Positions 43,048 to 54,500 of a DNA stretch of 64,000 bases are shown here, piece after piece; position 1 is the first letter of the stretch, and the number at the start of each line of letters is the position of its first letter. Origin of the DNA: Zygnema cylindricum (taxonomy: Eukaryota; Streptophyta; Zygnematophyceae; Zygnematales; Zygnemataceae); the NCBI GenBank assembly GCA_037447655.1, contig JBBHKE010000172.1, positions 1 to 64,000 of the forward strand. The letters run 5' to 3'. Position numbers and translations under genes: made by a program. A model generated the notes under the pieces. It saw nothing but the letters and a program-made list of their open reading frames with translations. It was not told the DNA's origin and made no database searches.

Positions 43048-44355
43048 TTAACGATGCCAAATGGGTCATTAAAACAAAAACTGGAGCCTCGAGCGAAGTC
43101 GTAAAATAGAAGGATCGGCCGTATGCAATGGATTTCAACAAGTTGAAAGCTCTTCAAACATGGTACCTTCGCCATCACAACGATTTTTACGTCCGACTTC
43201 AAATTTTGGATGGTACTCAAAAGGAGAGGGAGCGAATCAAATGATTTTCTCCGTATATGTGGATGACTTTATTATGAATGCTAAAGAGTTGAAAAGACAT
43301 ATGCGTCTACTGTTGCTCTGCTGCAACAGGGACACTACCAGAAGCTGCAGGGTCACCCATTTAATTCAGCAAAAGGCAACCCAAAAAATACCACACAAAT
43401 GGCCAACTTTGACCAGCTTATACTTAGTACTACAAAAGCCACTTAGGCTTACAACACAGCTCACTTAGAGCTCACACTAGCTCACACTTAACACAGTATA
43501 CTGACAGAGTTTCAAGCACAAACTCTGATCAAAACTCTGATCAGTCACAAAGTGACATGCACACAAAGACAACTTAAATGTCACTTTACTTAGTGAACTT
43601 GTACAAGTTAATTTTCCAAATGTCTAAGTCCTAATTTATACCACTACGCCTATCTAATTTCCTAACTACCAATAAGATCACTGTGGGCGCACTATCGTAC
43701 TGTCGGTTCCACTATCTGGTACAATTAATCTAGAGTACAATCTCCTGCTACAGATAACCCTGGTTTGTCACTTACGCTAAAAACTGTACAGTACTATTTT
43801 AAGCACTACTACGCACTACGACAGAGTATACTTGGTGGTAAGTTTACCACCGACTTTTTCTACACCAATAAGGTATTTGTTCGCCGACCAGTCCGTAAAA
43901 TTCGCGTTGACTTTCAACCGTAACTTAGTGTTTCATTTAGTGCGCACGAAATTCATGTTCGCGTGGAATTCTTGTTACGTCGGTAAAATTGTTTCGTCGC
44001 TGGTCATCGCTACTCCAGCGACGAGATTATCTTCATCGCTGAGAGTCCATAGTTTTCCAAAACAATATCTACATTTCAAAGTGACCGACCTTGGAGAGGT
44101 TCGATATATTTGGGGATGGAAATGATAAGTTATGAGATCGACGACATCAAATTAAGCCAGGCAAAATATTATTATGAAGTGTTATCGAAGTTTTATATGC
44201 TTAACGCGAAACGTGTAACAACGCCTTAGGATTCGAAGTCGCAAATTCGCAAATTTGAGGAAGTATCAAATTTTGGTGTCCCATATCATGAAGCGATTGG
44301 GATTCAATTGTTGGTGAGACAAAACCGATCTTAGCTACCTATTGTCCCCTTACAT
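43048..44355 (+). pseudogene. Third copia remnant: reverse transcriptase fragments
   Basis: Plus strand pieces in RT order: VNDAKWVIKTKTGASSEVVK (43048, from the RT lead-in), MIFSVYVDDFIMNAKELKRH with the YVDD site (43241-43300), then after about 740 bp of unrelated DNA FKVTDLGEVRYIWGW (44076-44123), and LSQAKYYYEVLSKFYMLNAK with a TP motif (44150-44230) and VPYHEAIGIQLL. The pieces carry stops and shifts. The 43303-44045 stretch splits the RT and looks like an insertion of unknown type, without clear inverted ends. No LTRs are visible. Confidence 0.78.
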
Positions 44356-44534
44356 ATTTGCAGTTAGCGTTAATGTTTGGAAAAAACAGTTTTCTATCAA
44401 TACATCACAATTACAAGAACAAGTTTTATACCCATATTTTTTGGGTTCACCCTCTTCATCGGGAACTTCGTTCATTCAATAATGTAAATCAAAGATTTAA
44501 CATAACACATTTTTTCGAATATAATTTGTCTTAC

Positions 44535-46141
44535 AAAAAAGTGGTCGATGTCAATAGACCGATCGATGATGGAATGATTCCACTCAAACTGTTAAAACTT
44601 AGAGAGCTGCACCAGCCTTGCATTTGAACCAATTAAACAAAAATGAACAAAGATGAGAAAAATTTGCCTCGTAGGTTTCAAAACATTTTTCAAATATTGC
44701 AATGATGGACCTTAAAAACATTTGATGTTTATGATTGGATTTTAGATGCTTGAAAACCTTTCCTCCTCGCCTATCTCCACCTAGCCCCTACCTTTTACGT
44801 CCCATCTTTTAATTCAAACTTTCCCCATATCGAGTAATTAAAATATATATGCTATGAGTACTTTTGGAATGTCTCTTACAACTCTTTGAGGGTTGTCAGT
44901 TGGCCGATGGATGATGGAATACTCCCACTCAAATTATTGTCATCTAGAAACCTGCGACACATCACATGCCAACACCTCCCAGTTAAATTGTAGTCAATAC
45001 CAGTTACATAAAACAAATATAGTTAAGGATTTCCTTAGCTCATAAAACGCCAATCTTCAAAACATAACTCTACAAACGTTGAAACATAAAACATTTGATT
45101 AGTTTTTCAAATGCTGCTAAGACATTAGACTCGACCCATGGTGCATCATTCCCCTCTCTCTCCCCCTCACTTTTGCCGAAAGGTAGATTGAAAAATGCTT
45201 GACACGTTTCAAACACTAACGATTCATCACAATATGCATTTCAATATCTTGTTTTTTTTTTTTATCTCAAGGAATTCTTATTTATTCATTCTTTATTTTT
45301 TTATTAATTTAGTAGGCAGGTAATGCTTCTCACAAATTTTTGAGTTTTGATAGTCGACCGATGGACGATGGAATGATTCCATTCAAAAAATTGCCAGATA
45401 GAGCACTACGGCACCCCATCCACACCCCAAAACCTCCCACGCGCCTTTTAGGTGATATCCATTTCAAAATAAATAAAAAACAAGAAAAAATCTTGACAAG
45501 CACATTACAATTGCCAAACTTTGTACTTGACCATAAAATTATTAACAGTGAAAAACAAAAAAAAATATGATTACGTTGCAAACCCATTATTTGTCGTTAT
45601 CCAACTTTGCACTTGTCCATGTCAAACAAATAATATTTTCTTCGTTTTTTTTTGCTTCTAATAAGCACCGTTCGCCCCTCCCGCCTTGGGTAGAAAGATG
45701 GAATTTCGTATTTTCCAACACATTGAGTTTCCTTCAAAACGTTGTAAATTGAAATCATCTACTTTTTATATTTGACTTTTTATTGCTTTCAGCCACCACA
45801 CCCTAGTGAGAATAATTGACTTTTCCTTTCCCTCCTACTTGCTCCACCTTTGCCAAGTATGACTCAAATAATCAAGGCATTTGGAAATTTATTATCATTG
45901 TTAACATTTTTATCCGTTTCACATGGGAAACACCACCAAATGCATCACTTATATTATCGCATGTGAGATAAGACTTTTGGAAAATACTAACATTGTTAAC
46001 AGTTTTCATCCCATTCATAAAAAAATACCACCAAACGTATTACTAATGCGACTGTATATGAGGTTGATGTGCACTCACAAATACTGGAGTTCTGTGAGGT
46101 TACCAATCTCCGGAGAAATAGTCCCCCCAGTTCCTTGTAAG
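44535..46141 (-). pseudogene. Orphan leucine-rich-repeat exons (LRR receptor-like gene fragment)
   Basis: Four minus-strand exons, in order: 46141-46079 (LQGTGGTISPEIGNLTELQY; at least 63 nt, 5' border uncertain), 45405-45334 (LSGNFLNGIIPSSIGRLSKL), 44951-44880 (DDNNLSGSIPSSIGQLTTLK) and 44606-44535 (SFNSLSGIIPSSIGLLTSTT). The last three are exactly 72 nt, the classic one-repeat exon of plant LRR receptor kinases. All four end TT before a GTRAG donor, so every intron is in phase 2 within a Leu or Phe codon. No signal peptide, transmembrane or kinase exon follows; downstream the copia remnant takes over. The LRR consensus is well kept, so the fragment is either young or part of a gene broken up by insertions. 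Confidence 0.83.
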
Positions 46142-46289
46142 CTACGTCTTCGAAACCCACTCCCATTGGTAGATGAGAGAGTATTCTAGCTCCCCTTCTT
46201 CCCTCTCCTTCCTTCCCCCAGCCTCGTTATTTCCCCGCAATCCGGCTCAGCACACATGGCAGAGGGGCACAAAGACAGTGGATTGAACT

Positions 46290-46710
46290 TAAGGGCAGAT
46301 TCAGTACAAATTTCGGTGCGGATCCACTGCATAATTTAGTGCGAGTTCATGGCCAAGAAAGTGTCCAGTATAGCCCATGAATCGAAATCCAGTGCAAATT
46401 CAGTGCGAATTCAGTGCAAGTTCAGTAAGAAATCATGGATAGGAAGGAGTGCACGCAGGCCATGATTTGAAGTTTAGTGCACGCTTAGTTCAAAATCCAG
46501 TTCGAATTTAGTGCATTTTCAGGAAGAATACAGTGCGAAATTCAGTACGGATCCAATGCATGATAAAGTGCGAAGTCATGGACAACAAAGAGAGCTTGCA
46601 GCCTATGACTCGAAATTCATTGAAATTCGGTCTGCATAATTCCAATGCCAATTCAGTGCGAGATTCAGTGCGGATTCAATGCAAAACTCAGTGCGGATGA
46701 AGTGCAAATC
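46290..46710. repeat. TTCAGTGCGAA minisatellite with about 110-bp higher-order period
   Basis: The 11-bp word AATTCAGTGCG and variants fill the block. A longer unit containing GTTCATGGCCAAGAAAG, AATCATGGATAGGAAGGAG and AGTCATGGACAACAAAGAG (46345, 46432, 46571) followed by CATGAATCGAAAT, CATGATTTGAAGT and TATGACTCGAAAT shows a higher order of 90-140 bp. Confidence 0.85.
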
Positions 46711-47280
46711 TCCCTCTCTTATTCATTAATTTTTTTCCTTTATTTCTCTTTCGCTCTAGCTCCCTCTTTCCTCTTACCTCTCCTCTCCCTCTCTTCTTTT
46801 TGGTTATTTTTCTCCCTTTCTTTCATTTTTTCTCTTTTATTCTCCCTCTTTTTTTTTGTGTCTCTCTTTCTCTTTCTCTCTCTTCTTTTAACTCTTTTTC
46901 TCTCTCCCTTTTTCCATCCCTGTTCCTTTTGCTCTCTCTTTTACCTTTTTTCTCTCTCTCCTTCTTCTTATCTCTCATTTTTCCTTTTTTTCTCTCTCTC
47001 CCTCTCTTTTATTATTCTCCCTCTCTCTCTCCCATTTTTTTTTATTGTTTCTCTATTTCTTCTCTTTTACATTTTTTCCTTCTTTTACCCTCGGAGACGA
47101 GGGAGTGCACCCAGCAACACTCACACCCGAATCACGCGACGCGAAACTTCGTCGCATCTTATATCATTACTGCCGCATACGATCTCCGGAAAATCCCCTT
47201 TGTTCACAAAAGCCGCCCGTATTTTCTGCAATGTGGACTCTGCGACAGCGACCAATAGCAGCAAGCAAAAATAACATTAA
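46711..47280. other. CT-rich low-complexity tract and spacer
   Basis: TCTCTCTTT-type microsatellite from 46720 to 47090, giving long phenylalanine/leucine/serine ORFs with no meaning. From 47090 to 47280 the DNA is GC-richer, with no recognisable gene. Confidence 0.6.
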
Positions 47281-48010
47281 GGGTGCGTCTCCATGTACTT
47301 GAAACTTAGAGAATTTACTTTGTTTTTTAGCGCAGATCCGGCGGACCCGGATTTCGGGTGTCCCTATGTGTACCAAACGAAGTTGTCACTTAAAGGCGTG
47401 ACAATTGTAGACGTCGACAATGCCCGTGACGACTGTCGACAGTGTACAATCTGTGATGACGCACGTTATTTTTTGTAACTGCTTGTGACGTCGCATGAGT
47501 TTTCGTGACATTGTAGACGTACCGCCATCCAGCCTGTGCCGTTACACGGTTGAAGAAGATGCGTTTTGACTTTGCGTCTCTTGTCCGCTCGACGTGAAAT
47601 GGCATCGAATCTTGAGACCCCTGGCGAAATAAAATCCGTACTTGAACGCAAACGGACAAAACATAGCGGATCGTGCACTTTTCGTCGTCGCTTGAATTCT
47701 TTTGATTTTTTTTGAAAATTTGTTACACGTGCGAATACGTGCTTCTATTTGTTTTTTGAAAATTCTTTGTTTTAAATCACATCTTCCGTGTGTTTTAAAG
47801 AAAAGTCTGAAGATGACGTTTTTTGGCGTGGCCGTGGGTCGAAGAACACAAAACGACAACATGTAGTACATCTTAAATTCGACGATGACGCAAAATGTAC
47901 TTTTCATTTTCTCTATTTTTTTGTACGGTTGAAACTTACGCGGTACGGCTCTAAGTTTTACAGGAAAACGACAGAATTAAACCCTTACTTAGGCACATGG
48001 AGACGCACCC
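47281..48010. mobile_element. Harbinger-like MITE with TAA target duplication
   Basis: Terminal inverted repeats GGGTGCGTCTCCATGT (47281) and ACATGGAGACGCACCC (to 48010), perfect over 16 bp, flanked by TAA on both sides (47278-47280 and 48011-48013). A 3-bp TWA target and a GGG-rich end are the PIF/Harbinger pattern. About 730 bp with no transposase. A diverged, interrupted relative is at 38592. Confidence 0.85.
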
Positions 48011-48012
48011 TA

Positions 48013-48030
48013 ACTCTAATAGCAATTCGC
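48013..48030. mobile_element. Right end of a TACACC-family MITE (remnant)
   Basis: CTCTAATAGCAATTCGCGGTGTA directly follows the Harbinger-like element. It is the right-hand terminal repeat of the MITE family seen at 6014, 28646 and 42243. The left end was not found upstream of 47280, so the Harbinger-like unit may have inserted into or next to an already worn MITE. Confidence 0.6.
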
Positions 48031-48830
48031 GGTGTAGCGCTCAGCGGTGCCGTCGTTTCTATTTTGGAAAAGCCGGTAGATATACCGAGTTTGGACTAGG
48101 GCAGCATCTGTAATGATTATTCGTACGAAATCGTCTGAAGCCGGTACGATCCAGCCAGGTGCTACAATTCCGGTATGACGAGGCTGGAAGGGAGTGGAAG
48201 ACGGTTACTAAAGATTTCCATAGATTCTTGAAGCATATACGCATAAATAAACATCGGCCGTCCGATATTTGCCTTTTAGACGTAGTCGCTCAATCCATCC
48301 ATTTTGTGGCTACAGTACTGACCTCAGGAGGACGATAGTCACAAACTGGACGGTTACACTTAATCCAATCGGACGGTTTCAAATGGTAATTTTGTAAATT
48401 ACGATATGATCCGTACGATACGATCCATGATAGACAAGCGATAACAACGTTACAACGCGTATATGCCATGTGCTTTCGGACAAGTGGATCGCCACTACAA
48501 AATATTTGACGGAGGATATCCTCTAAAAATATGGCTAACGGTGTAATCATTTGGAAACGCACCAATCGTTACCGCGCATCGCCTTCGGAATATGCCGTCC
48601 CGCGTTGCGCTCCGTTAAACACTTTCCGGCAATCAGGTCCGTACAACGCTCTTGTTGCGTGATGAACTGACTATGTGATGCGAACCCTAATTTTGACAAT
48701 GTAATGTAACGTTAATTCCGACAATCAGACAATCAGCAGTACCTGTGACATTTAACATAAATATTAACATTAATTATGACAACTAACATGAACTCTAACA
48801 TTAATAATGACAATCAACATCGATTCTTAC
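48031..48830. other. Spacer without recognisable gene
   Basis: Moderate GC, rich in GTACGA/CGATAC words similar to the neighbouring transposons. Around 48690-48830 the phrases ACATTAATNATGACAATNAACAT recur, a weak tandem. No coding pattern on either strand. Confidence 0.4.
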
Positions 48831-49330
48831 CATAGTTCAAAAGTAGGCGTTTTTATGGTAGGCCTTTGGTAGGCGCACAAAACTTGGCACAAAACTCGCG
48901 CAGTAGGCATACTGTGTGTGCGTTTGTGCACACTTTTGTACGAGCGTACGAATCTGACTTATGATCATAGTACAGCGCACGTCGCTGGACGAAATTTCAA
49001 CGAACTGACACAGCGTAGGATGAGTTATGTTATGGGCTTTTCATGTGATCTTCTTACATCGCTACTTTGATCAGCGACCATCCGATCGTCCAAATCTGAC
49101 GGTATATATAAAAAATACCTCAAAACTCACAGATTTTATTTTTTTTGTCCGAATGTTTTTCAAAATTTAGACATGACGTTTAGTTCTCTACCGATCGATG
49201 TGCAACTCAACCCTGTTACTATTTTTTTTCATTTTGCGACCAATACAATATGGGTCTTAAGGTCATATTGTATGTTTTACATACAATAGGCATATTGTAT
49301 GGGCCTACTTTCACCTACTTTTGAACTATG
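48831..49330. mobile_element. TIR element, 500 bp, CATAGTTCAAAAGTAGG ends
   Basis: The left end CATAGTTCAAAAGTAGGCG and right end CACCTACTTTTGAACTATG are inverted repeats matching in 18 of 19 positions. Inside, TAGGCCTTTGGTAGGCGC on the left and repeated CATATTGTATG on the right. If the TA after CA and before TG is the target, the family is Tc1/mariner-like; this is not proved. No ORF. Confidence 0.78.
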
Positions 49331-49406
49331 TTTTGAAGTCGATAACGACGATCCTATTGGGTCGATATGAAAGGCCCCTAAAACTACGGTAATGTTGGTA
49401 TGAAAA

Positions 49407-50584
49407 TAGTCGGTAAAAACTTATCGCGATAACACCGATACCGATAGTTATCGGTTATCGATAGTTATCGGTTATCGAACGGTCAGAGGCTCCGACATAT
49501 CGGTCTGAGACCAACAAATTCCATATCGGCAATAACTTCAAAAAAATATAGTATGCATACAATAGTACTTTATAACATACTGTATTATATTATTGACTTT
49601 GCATAATAAAGTACCTTCCATTGCACTCGTACATTTTTCGTATAGTTTCGTACAGTGTCCGTATATGTCCGTACTTTCTAGGGTTATATAAATGATTTTT
49701 AGGGTTTTAGGAGTACATTTCCTTAAATTCCGTATATCCAGTATAACTGCCGATCACTTTTCATACATGTACGTACAGTGGCCGTATTTTCCGTACTTGT
49801 TAGGGATATTAATTTTAGGGTTTGGAGGATACATTGCTGTACAATTTCGTATATTTCAGTACAACTGCGCTACATTTTTCGTATATTTACGTGCAATGTT
49901 TGTACATATTCGTACTGCTTAGGGTTATTATAAGAGGGGATTTTAGGGTTTATAGGGTACATTGCTGTACGTTCCTATATATTTCAGTACGGTTGACAAA
50001 AATTTGCCGTATTATTAGGTTTGAAGGGTACACTTTCCGTATAATTGCGTACATTTATGTTACTTGTTCGTAATTTTAAAGATTTTTTAAGGATTTTTTA
50101 GTATTTCACTTTTCGTACATTTTCGTACATTTCCGTACAGAGAAATCTATACGAATATTACGTAATTTTCACAGAAAAGTCCAAATCCGTACGATTTGGA
50201 CATCTATGGGCGTAACTAACAGTCAAAAGGACATTGAGGAAGGGTATGGGAGCGTGGAATCCAAGTAAAACCCCCTTAAATAATAAATAATCAAGGAAAA
50301 ATCGCGATTTTTTACCGAAATCGGGGGGAAGGGGGTCCGCGGCGCGTCCGGGGAATATGACGTACAGTTGAGTGTACTGGCCGTATATTTATATGTACGG
50401 TCCGTATATATATATCGCCGATAACTATCGATATCGGTGTTATCGCCGATAGATACCGATAAATATCGGGTATTTATCGGCGATAACACCGATAGCGATA
50501 TATCGTACCAATATATCGATTATCGGGTACCCGAAAAAAGGTCCATATCGGTTATTGGTAAATCCTTACCGATACACAACACTA
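49407..50584. mobile_element. Second hAT-like element, reverse orientation
   Basis: The right end GATACACAACACTA and the block CCATATCGGTTATTGG match the left end of the 39496 element in reverse complement. The other side, with TTATCGGTTATCGAACGG and ACCAACAAATTCCATATCGG, matches the opposite end. The outermost 10 or so bases of the left terminus appear lost (GAAAATAGTCGG in place of TAGTGTTGTGTATCGG), and no clean 8-bp duplication remains. It is longer (about 1.18 kb) than the first copy because of internal tandem units at 49681-50035. Confidence 0.8.
49681..50035. repeat. Three imperfect tandem units of about 115-120 bp
   Basis: Each unit has AGGGTTATNA, TTTAGGGTTT, GGNTACATTGCTGTACNNT, CGTATATTTCAGTACNNTT and TTCGTACTTNTTAGGG-like words in the same order (starting near 49681, 49801 and 49919). 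They lie inside the second hAT-like element. Confidence 0.75.
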
Positions 50585-51359
50585 GAAAATACAACCAATG
50601 CTCATGTTTTTGTTAAATAACCATAATTTCAAGCCTTGTACGGATTTCACGATTATCTGACCGATTCCCAATGAAATGACAAAAGCGTGAGGCGAGCGCA
50701 AGATACGAATCCGATGATTGCCACGGTAGATGCAGCCATGCAGGGCCAGGCAACTATAGGAGGCATAACTCATAACTCCGCGTCGGTCCAAAGAACGGCA
50801 TTAAATGAATGATCGCGACGTCACGAACCCGACTAAAATTCCATCATGGTCATTGTCACGTTCCATTTCCGTACGAGAAATGAAGGAGCTGATTGGCACA
50901 ACAAAACTTGTGAACAATTACAGAATATGTACTTTCATTCACTGTCCAGATACGTCTCTTACGCATGCGTCAAGCAAGCTCTTGATTTGGTCCGTAAATG
51001 GAGGAATCGCAAAATACTTGCATGTGACCTGCAAGCATCTTCAGTAGGCGATAGCGTCCGCGCCTACGGCCTCGTCAGTTGTACGACCATACGATGTCTG
51101 GTACGACATTGTTATTGAACAACTGTACGGACGTCTCCCTATCTGCCTACGGTCGCAGCTCCTTTCTCCAACTGTGCAGGTAGTCCTCGCTCAGCCTTTC
51201 TAGACGAGACCACGTGGCAGCTTGCAGCTAGCATCCCCGAATCCACGCAGTGCACATTGTGAACTAGCTTGAACAGAAGTGGACGGAAATGAACGGAACT
51301 GAACGGAACTGAACGGAGTTGAAGGAGCTGAATTGGAGGGAAGGTGTGATGCAGTCGCC
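50585..51359. other. Spacer and probable kinase gene upstream region
   Basis: No gene recognised. The GC content is higher than the neighbouring DNA. Near 51282-51322 a short array GAACGGAACTGAACGGAACT occurs just before the first ATG of the kinase gene region. This stretch probably holds the promoter, but no element can be fixed. Confidence 0.35.
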
Positions 51360-51515
51360 ATGGCCGGTTGGAACGACAACTTGCTGGATTTTCACTTGCC
51401 ACGTGGCGACCTAGAATCAATAGGAAAGAAATTTCACTGTATTGAAGAACAACATCCGTTCAGTGATTCCTACCAACATTTAGGGTTAGACAACGGACTT
51501 TTCTTGAGTAGGTAG
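51360..51515 (+). CDS. Upstream ORF or alternative first exon of the kinase gene
   Basis: A 51-codon ORF starts at CCATGGCC, a good initiation context, and stops at TAG 51513-51515, just 10 bp before the ATG at 51526. It could act as a uORF. Alternatively, a donor at 51512 (AGTAG then GTAGCT) would let it splice to the 53838 exon in the same phase as the model below. The product, starting MAGWNDNLLDFHLPRGD, is not recognised. Confidence 0.35.
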   Translation: MAGWNDNLLDFHLPRGDLESIGKKFHCIEEQHPFSDSYQHLGLDNGLFLSR

Positions 51516-51525
51516 CTGGTCTGCC

Positions 51526-54500
51526 ATGGGACAAAGACATGGCAGTCATAGGGGAACCAGCGAGGAAAATTATGATCAAGAAGAAGAGGAGAGAGGGAGG
51601 TTTCTGGATGACTGTCGGCATCCATGGCTTCTCCTGCCGTGTCTCGGGTCTTCAGAGTCCCAACATGGTCGAGCTGCTGCCAGTAGGGTTTCTACCAGGT
51701 GAGAATAATGTATAGTGTAGTGTTAATTAGCATCTAGTGCTCATTTAGTTTTCGCTATTCATCCATTCATCCAAAAACATTCCGTTCATCCGTTTACTTT
51801 TACCGTAACACTTTTTTTGGCAGAGGAGTTCACTGGGAGGGAATTGAGGAAATAGGGTTCATGATTTTTGTTAAGGGACGAATGACTAGGAGAGCTGAAA
51901 ACGATGTAAAATGAATTGCATTTAGGTCTGTTTTGCAGATATTTGACACAAACACCGTTTGACTGCATCTTCCTTCATACATTCTTCCTGGTGTTCAGCA
52001 TTGCGATAAAATCTTTTCGACAATGCTCTTCCCATTTATGCAAGTTCGATTATAGTCACAGGATTTCGTAAAAGTATGTGTCAGGCGAAACTCTTGGAGC
52101 AAAATTGAAGAGGTGTACAAGGCTGGGAAACTTAGGGGGTTTGAGTTTTTTTCCTTTGATGTTTTTTTGGTTGAAATTAGGGTAGAATGGCGTTATGGTT
52201 ATTCTGGGACCTGCCTCCATGAAACTGGCGGGCAATGTTGCTCACAATCATTTTCTATAACAGCATTAACTGCAGAAAATGGGGAAGAAGATTTTCAGCT
52301 ATGGACACACTAAAGGTGCTGCTTACAATCCATAGTTTTTGTCGTCTTTAATCCAATATTGTTGCGTTGATAACCATAGCTGCCTCCCTTTACTAAGTTG
52401 ACAATTTATTATGGGCACCGAGAGTGTAAAATAACGGTGCTCCGGATCAAAGTTATGTACAAGCAATGTGGCCATTCGTGATGAAGGATATTTATGTATT
52501 TTGCGCTAGAGAATAGGCAACTAAAGAAAGACTACTAAAGAATATAGAAAAGGCAATGTACTAGAGAAGAGGCAATTACAGGAGTACTTAAGCATAGAGA
52601 ATAGGCAACTACTGAAGACTGCCGATATCCAGCTTGTATCATGTGATGCTGTAAGGTTTCGCTTGAACCCATTTACCATATACACTTTATGCAACTGTGA
52701 CATGTGATAATACCACATTGTATTATGTGGCTTCTCTCCCTGTTCGCGACACACATATAAGTACAATCAGTATAAACATTATATACTGGTACCATGTCTT
52801 TCTCAATACTAGCATAAGGACAGCAGCTTATCACTTCATTGAACTCTGTACATAACCTGCAATGGTTCATTCAAATCAGAATTTGGTGAATTACAACATC
52901 AATTCAAGCATAAGTGTTCACTGCTAAAAGCGCAGTCTTTTCTTTCTTTCTTTTTGGCCTCGCCCACATGCTCTTGGAATATTGGATTATGTTCACCTGT
53001 AAATTTGTGTGCAAAGAAACCAGCACAGAACGGGGTTACTTGAACTTTTGTTATCCTATGGAGATTCTCAACCTTATATATTGAAGGGTGTAGTACAGCC
53101 TGATGACAAGACCAATTGGGTGAAACCTCAGGTCTGCACCAACAGCATGCCACACCCCTGTCTTATTTGAAACACGTAGACCAATCATTGGTGGATGTTA
53201 CCAGCAACAGTTTTGCTGGAATGTCTACCCCGGAAGATCGTGTAGATGTGCATTGACAAAAACATTGAACCATGCATGTAATTGAACCTTAGAGGCTTTC
53301 CCCCCTCTCCTCTCTCCCTCCCTCCCCCCTCCCCCCTGTTCAGAAATGTATAAAATATATTTGTTATCGTCCCATGTGCCAGTGTAGCAATATGATTCGG
53401 AAAGATTGGTCTTTCCCAGAAAGTAGAACCATAGTAATATCCAGACCATTTGTTGCCCTTAATATTTTCTGAAGGACATACGTACTCGTGTAGAGTGAAC
53501 AACTGTGGTCCTTTTTTTAGACTTATTTATTTTAGTACTTTTCTCGCACAAAACTCTTTTCATAGCTCTTGTCTCGCCAATGTACTCATTTGAACGCCCT
53601 TTTTGTTTTTTTGTGTCGAGGATGTCAACCAAAGGCTTGTCGTAACTTCAGCGTTTTTTTATCCGTCGTACTCAACTTTGGCTTGCATATCTCTCTCGGG
53701 TTTCCTTTCCTGGTTGTATGAAGAGCCGCCTTTTCGCAACCGTAGTCACTGGATCCGCAATCATGTGATTACCCATAATCTGTTTTCCCTTTGTTATCAA
53801 ACTTGTATGACATTAGTTTTGGTCCACTCTGCTGCAGCACGAATTGGACCAGTCGTTTGAAACAAGGTGGGGATTCTCCCTTGGACCACGTTCTTGTGGA
53901 CGTGTCTAAAACCCCGACGCGTGCAAGTGAGTATAGCACGTTGGATAGGGCTCAGCCGTTCTGTTGCTGTCACTGTCGACTCGCTCCCATTAATGGCTAC
54001 ATATTCAGGCGTGTACTAGGCCTGGTAAGCTACATCATCTTCCTCCTTGTCGCTTGTTGTCAAGAAGCCGCGCCGTACACAATTGTTGATAGGACTCAAA
54101 GGAAATGGTTTGCTTATCCTGTATACTTCTGTTTCTATTGCTCGTTTAGAGTCATGGGCCACTTATGCTTATAGTTTTTATGATATAAATTTTAGGACGG
54201 CGGGAACAATTGTTTGCAGAACAGTTGGCAACTGGTTTATTTTTGTGTGTCTTTTCCTTGCTCTCTGTTGTATAGAAAGGGTAGATTTTTCCTTGAACAA
54301 TTAAGGTCAACAATAGCCAATGAAGATTAGACCTCTACAACGTTACTAGCTGAATGGTTGATGCCTTTTCTCCTATATGAGACATAGCTTCTTAGTAGGA
54401 TGATACTGAAAAAAACACTTGCATGTTATTGGAGGGTCTGCGAGAGACTGATTTTTGCTTTAAGTGGTTAAATTGCAGGCTTTACTTGCAATTGTGGTTT

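Noticed and set aside
46645-47274. A 209-residue plus-strand ORF with hydrophobic repeats
   Set aside because: The hydrophobic part is CT microsatellite. No real membrane protein features or family match.
52521-53502. A possible minus-strand gene in the first kinase intron
   Set aside because: Several short ORFs in different frames without joining splice sites or a recognisable domain.
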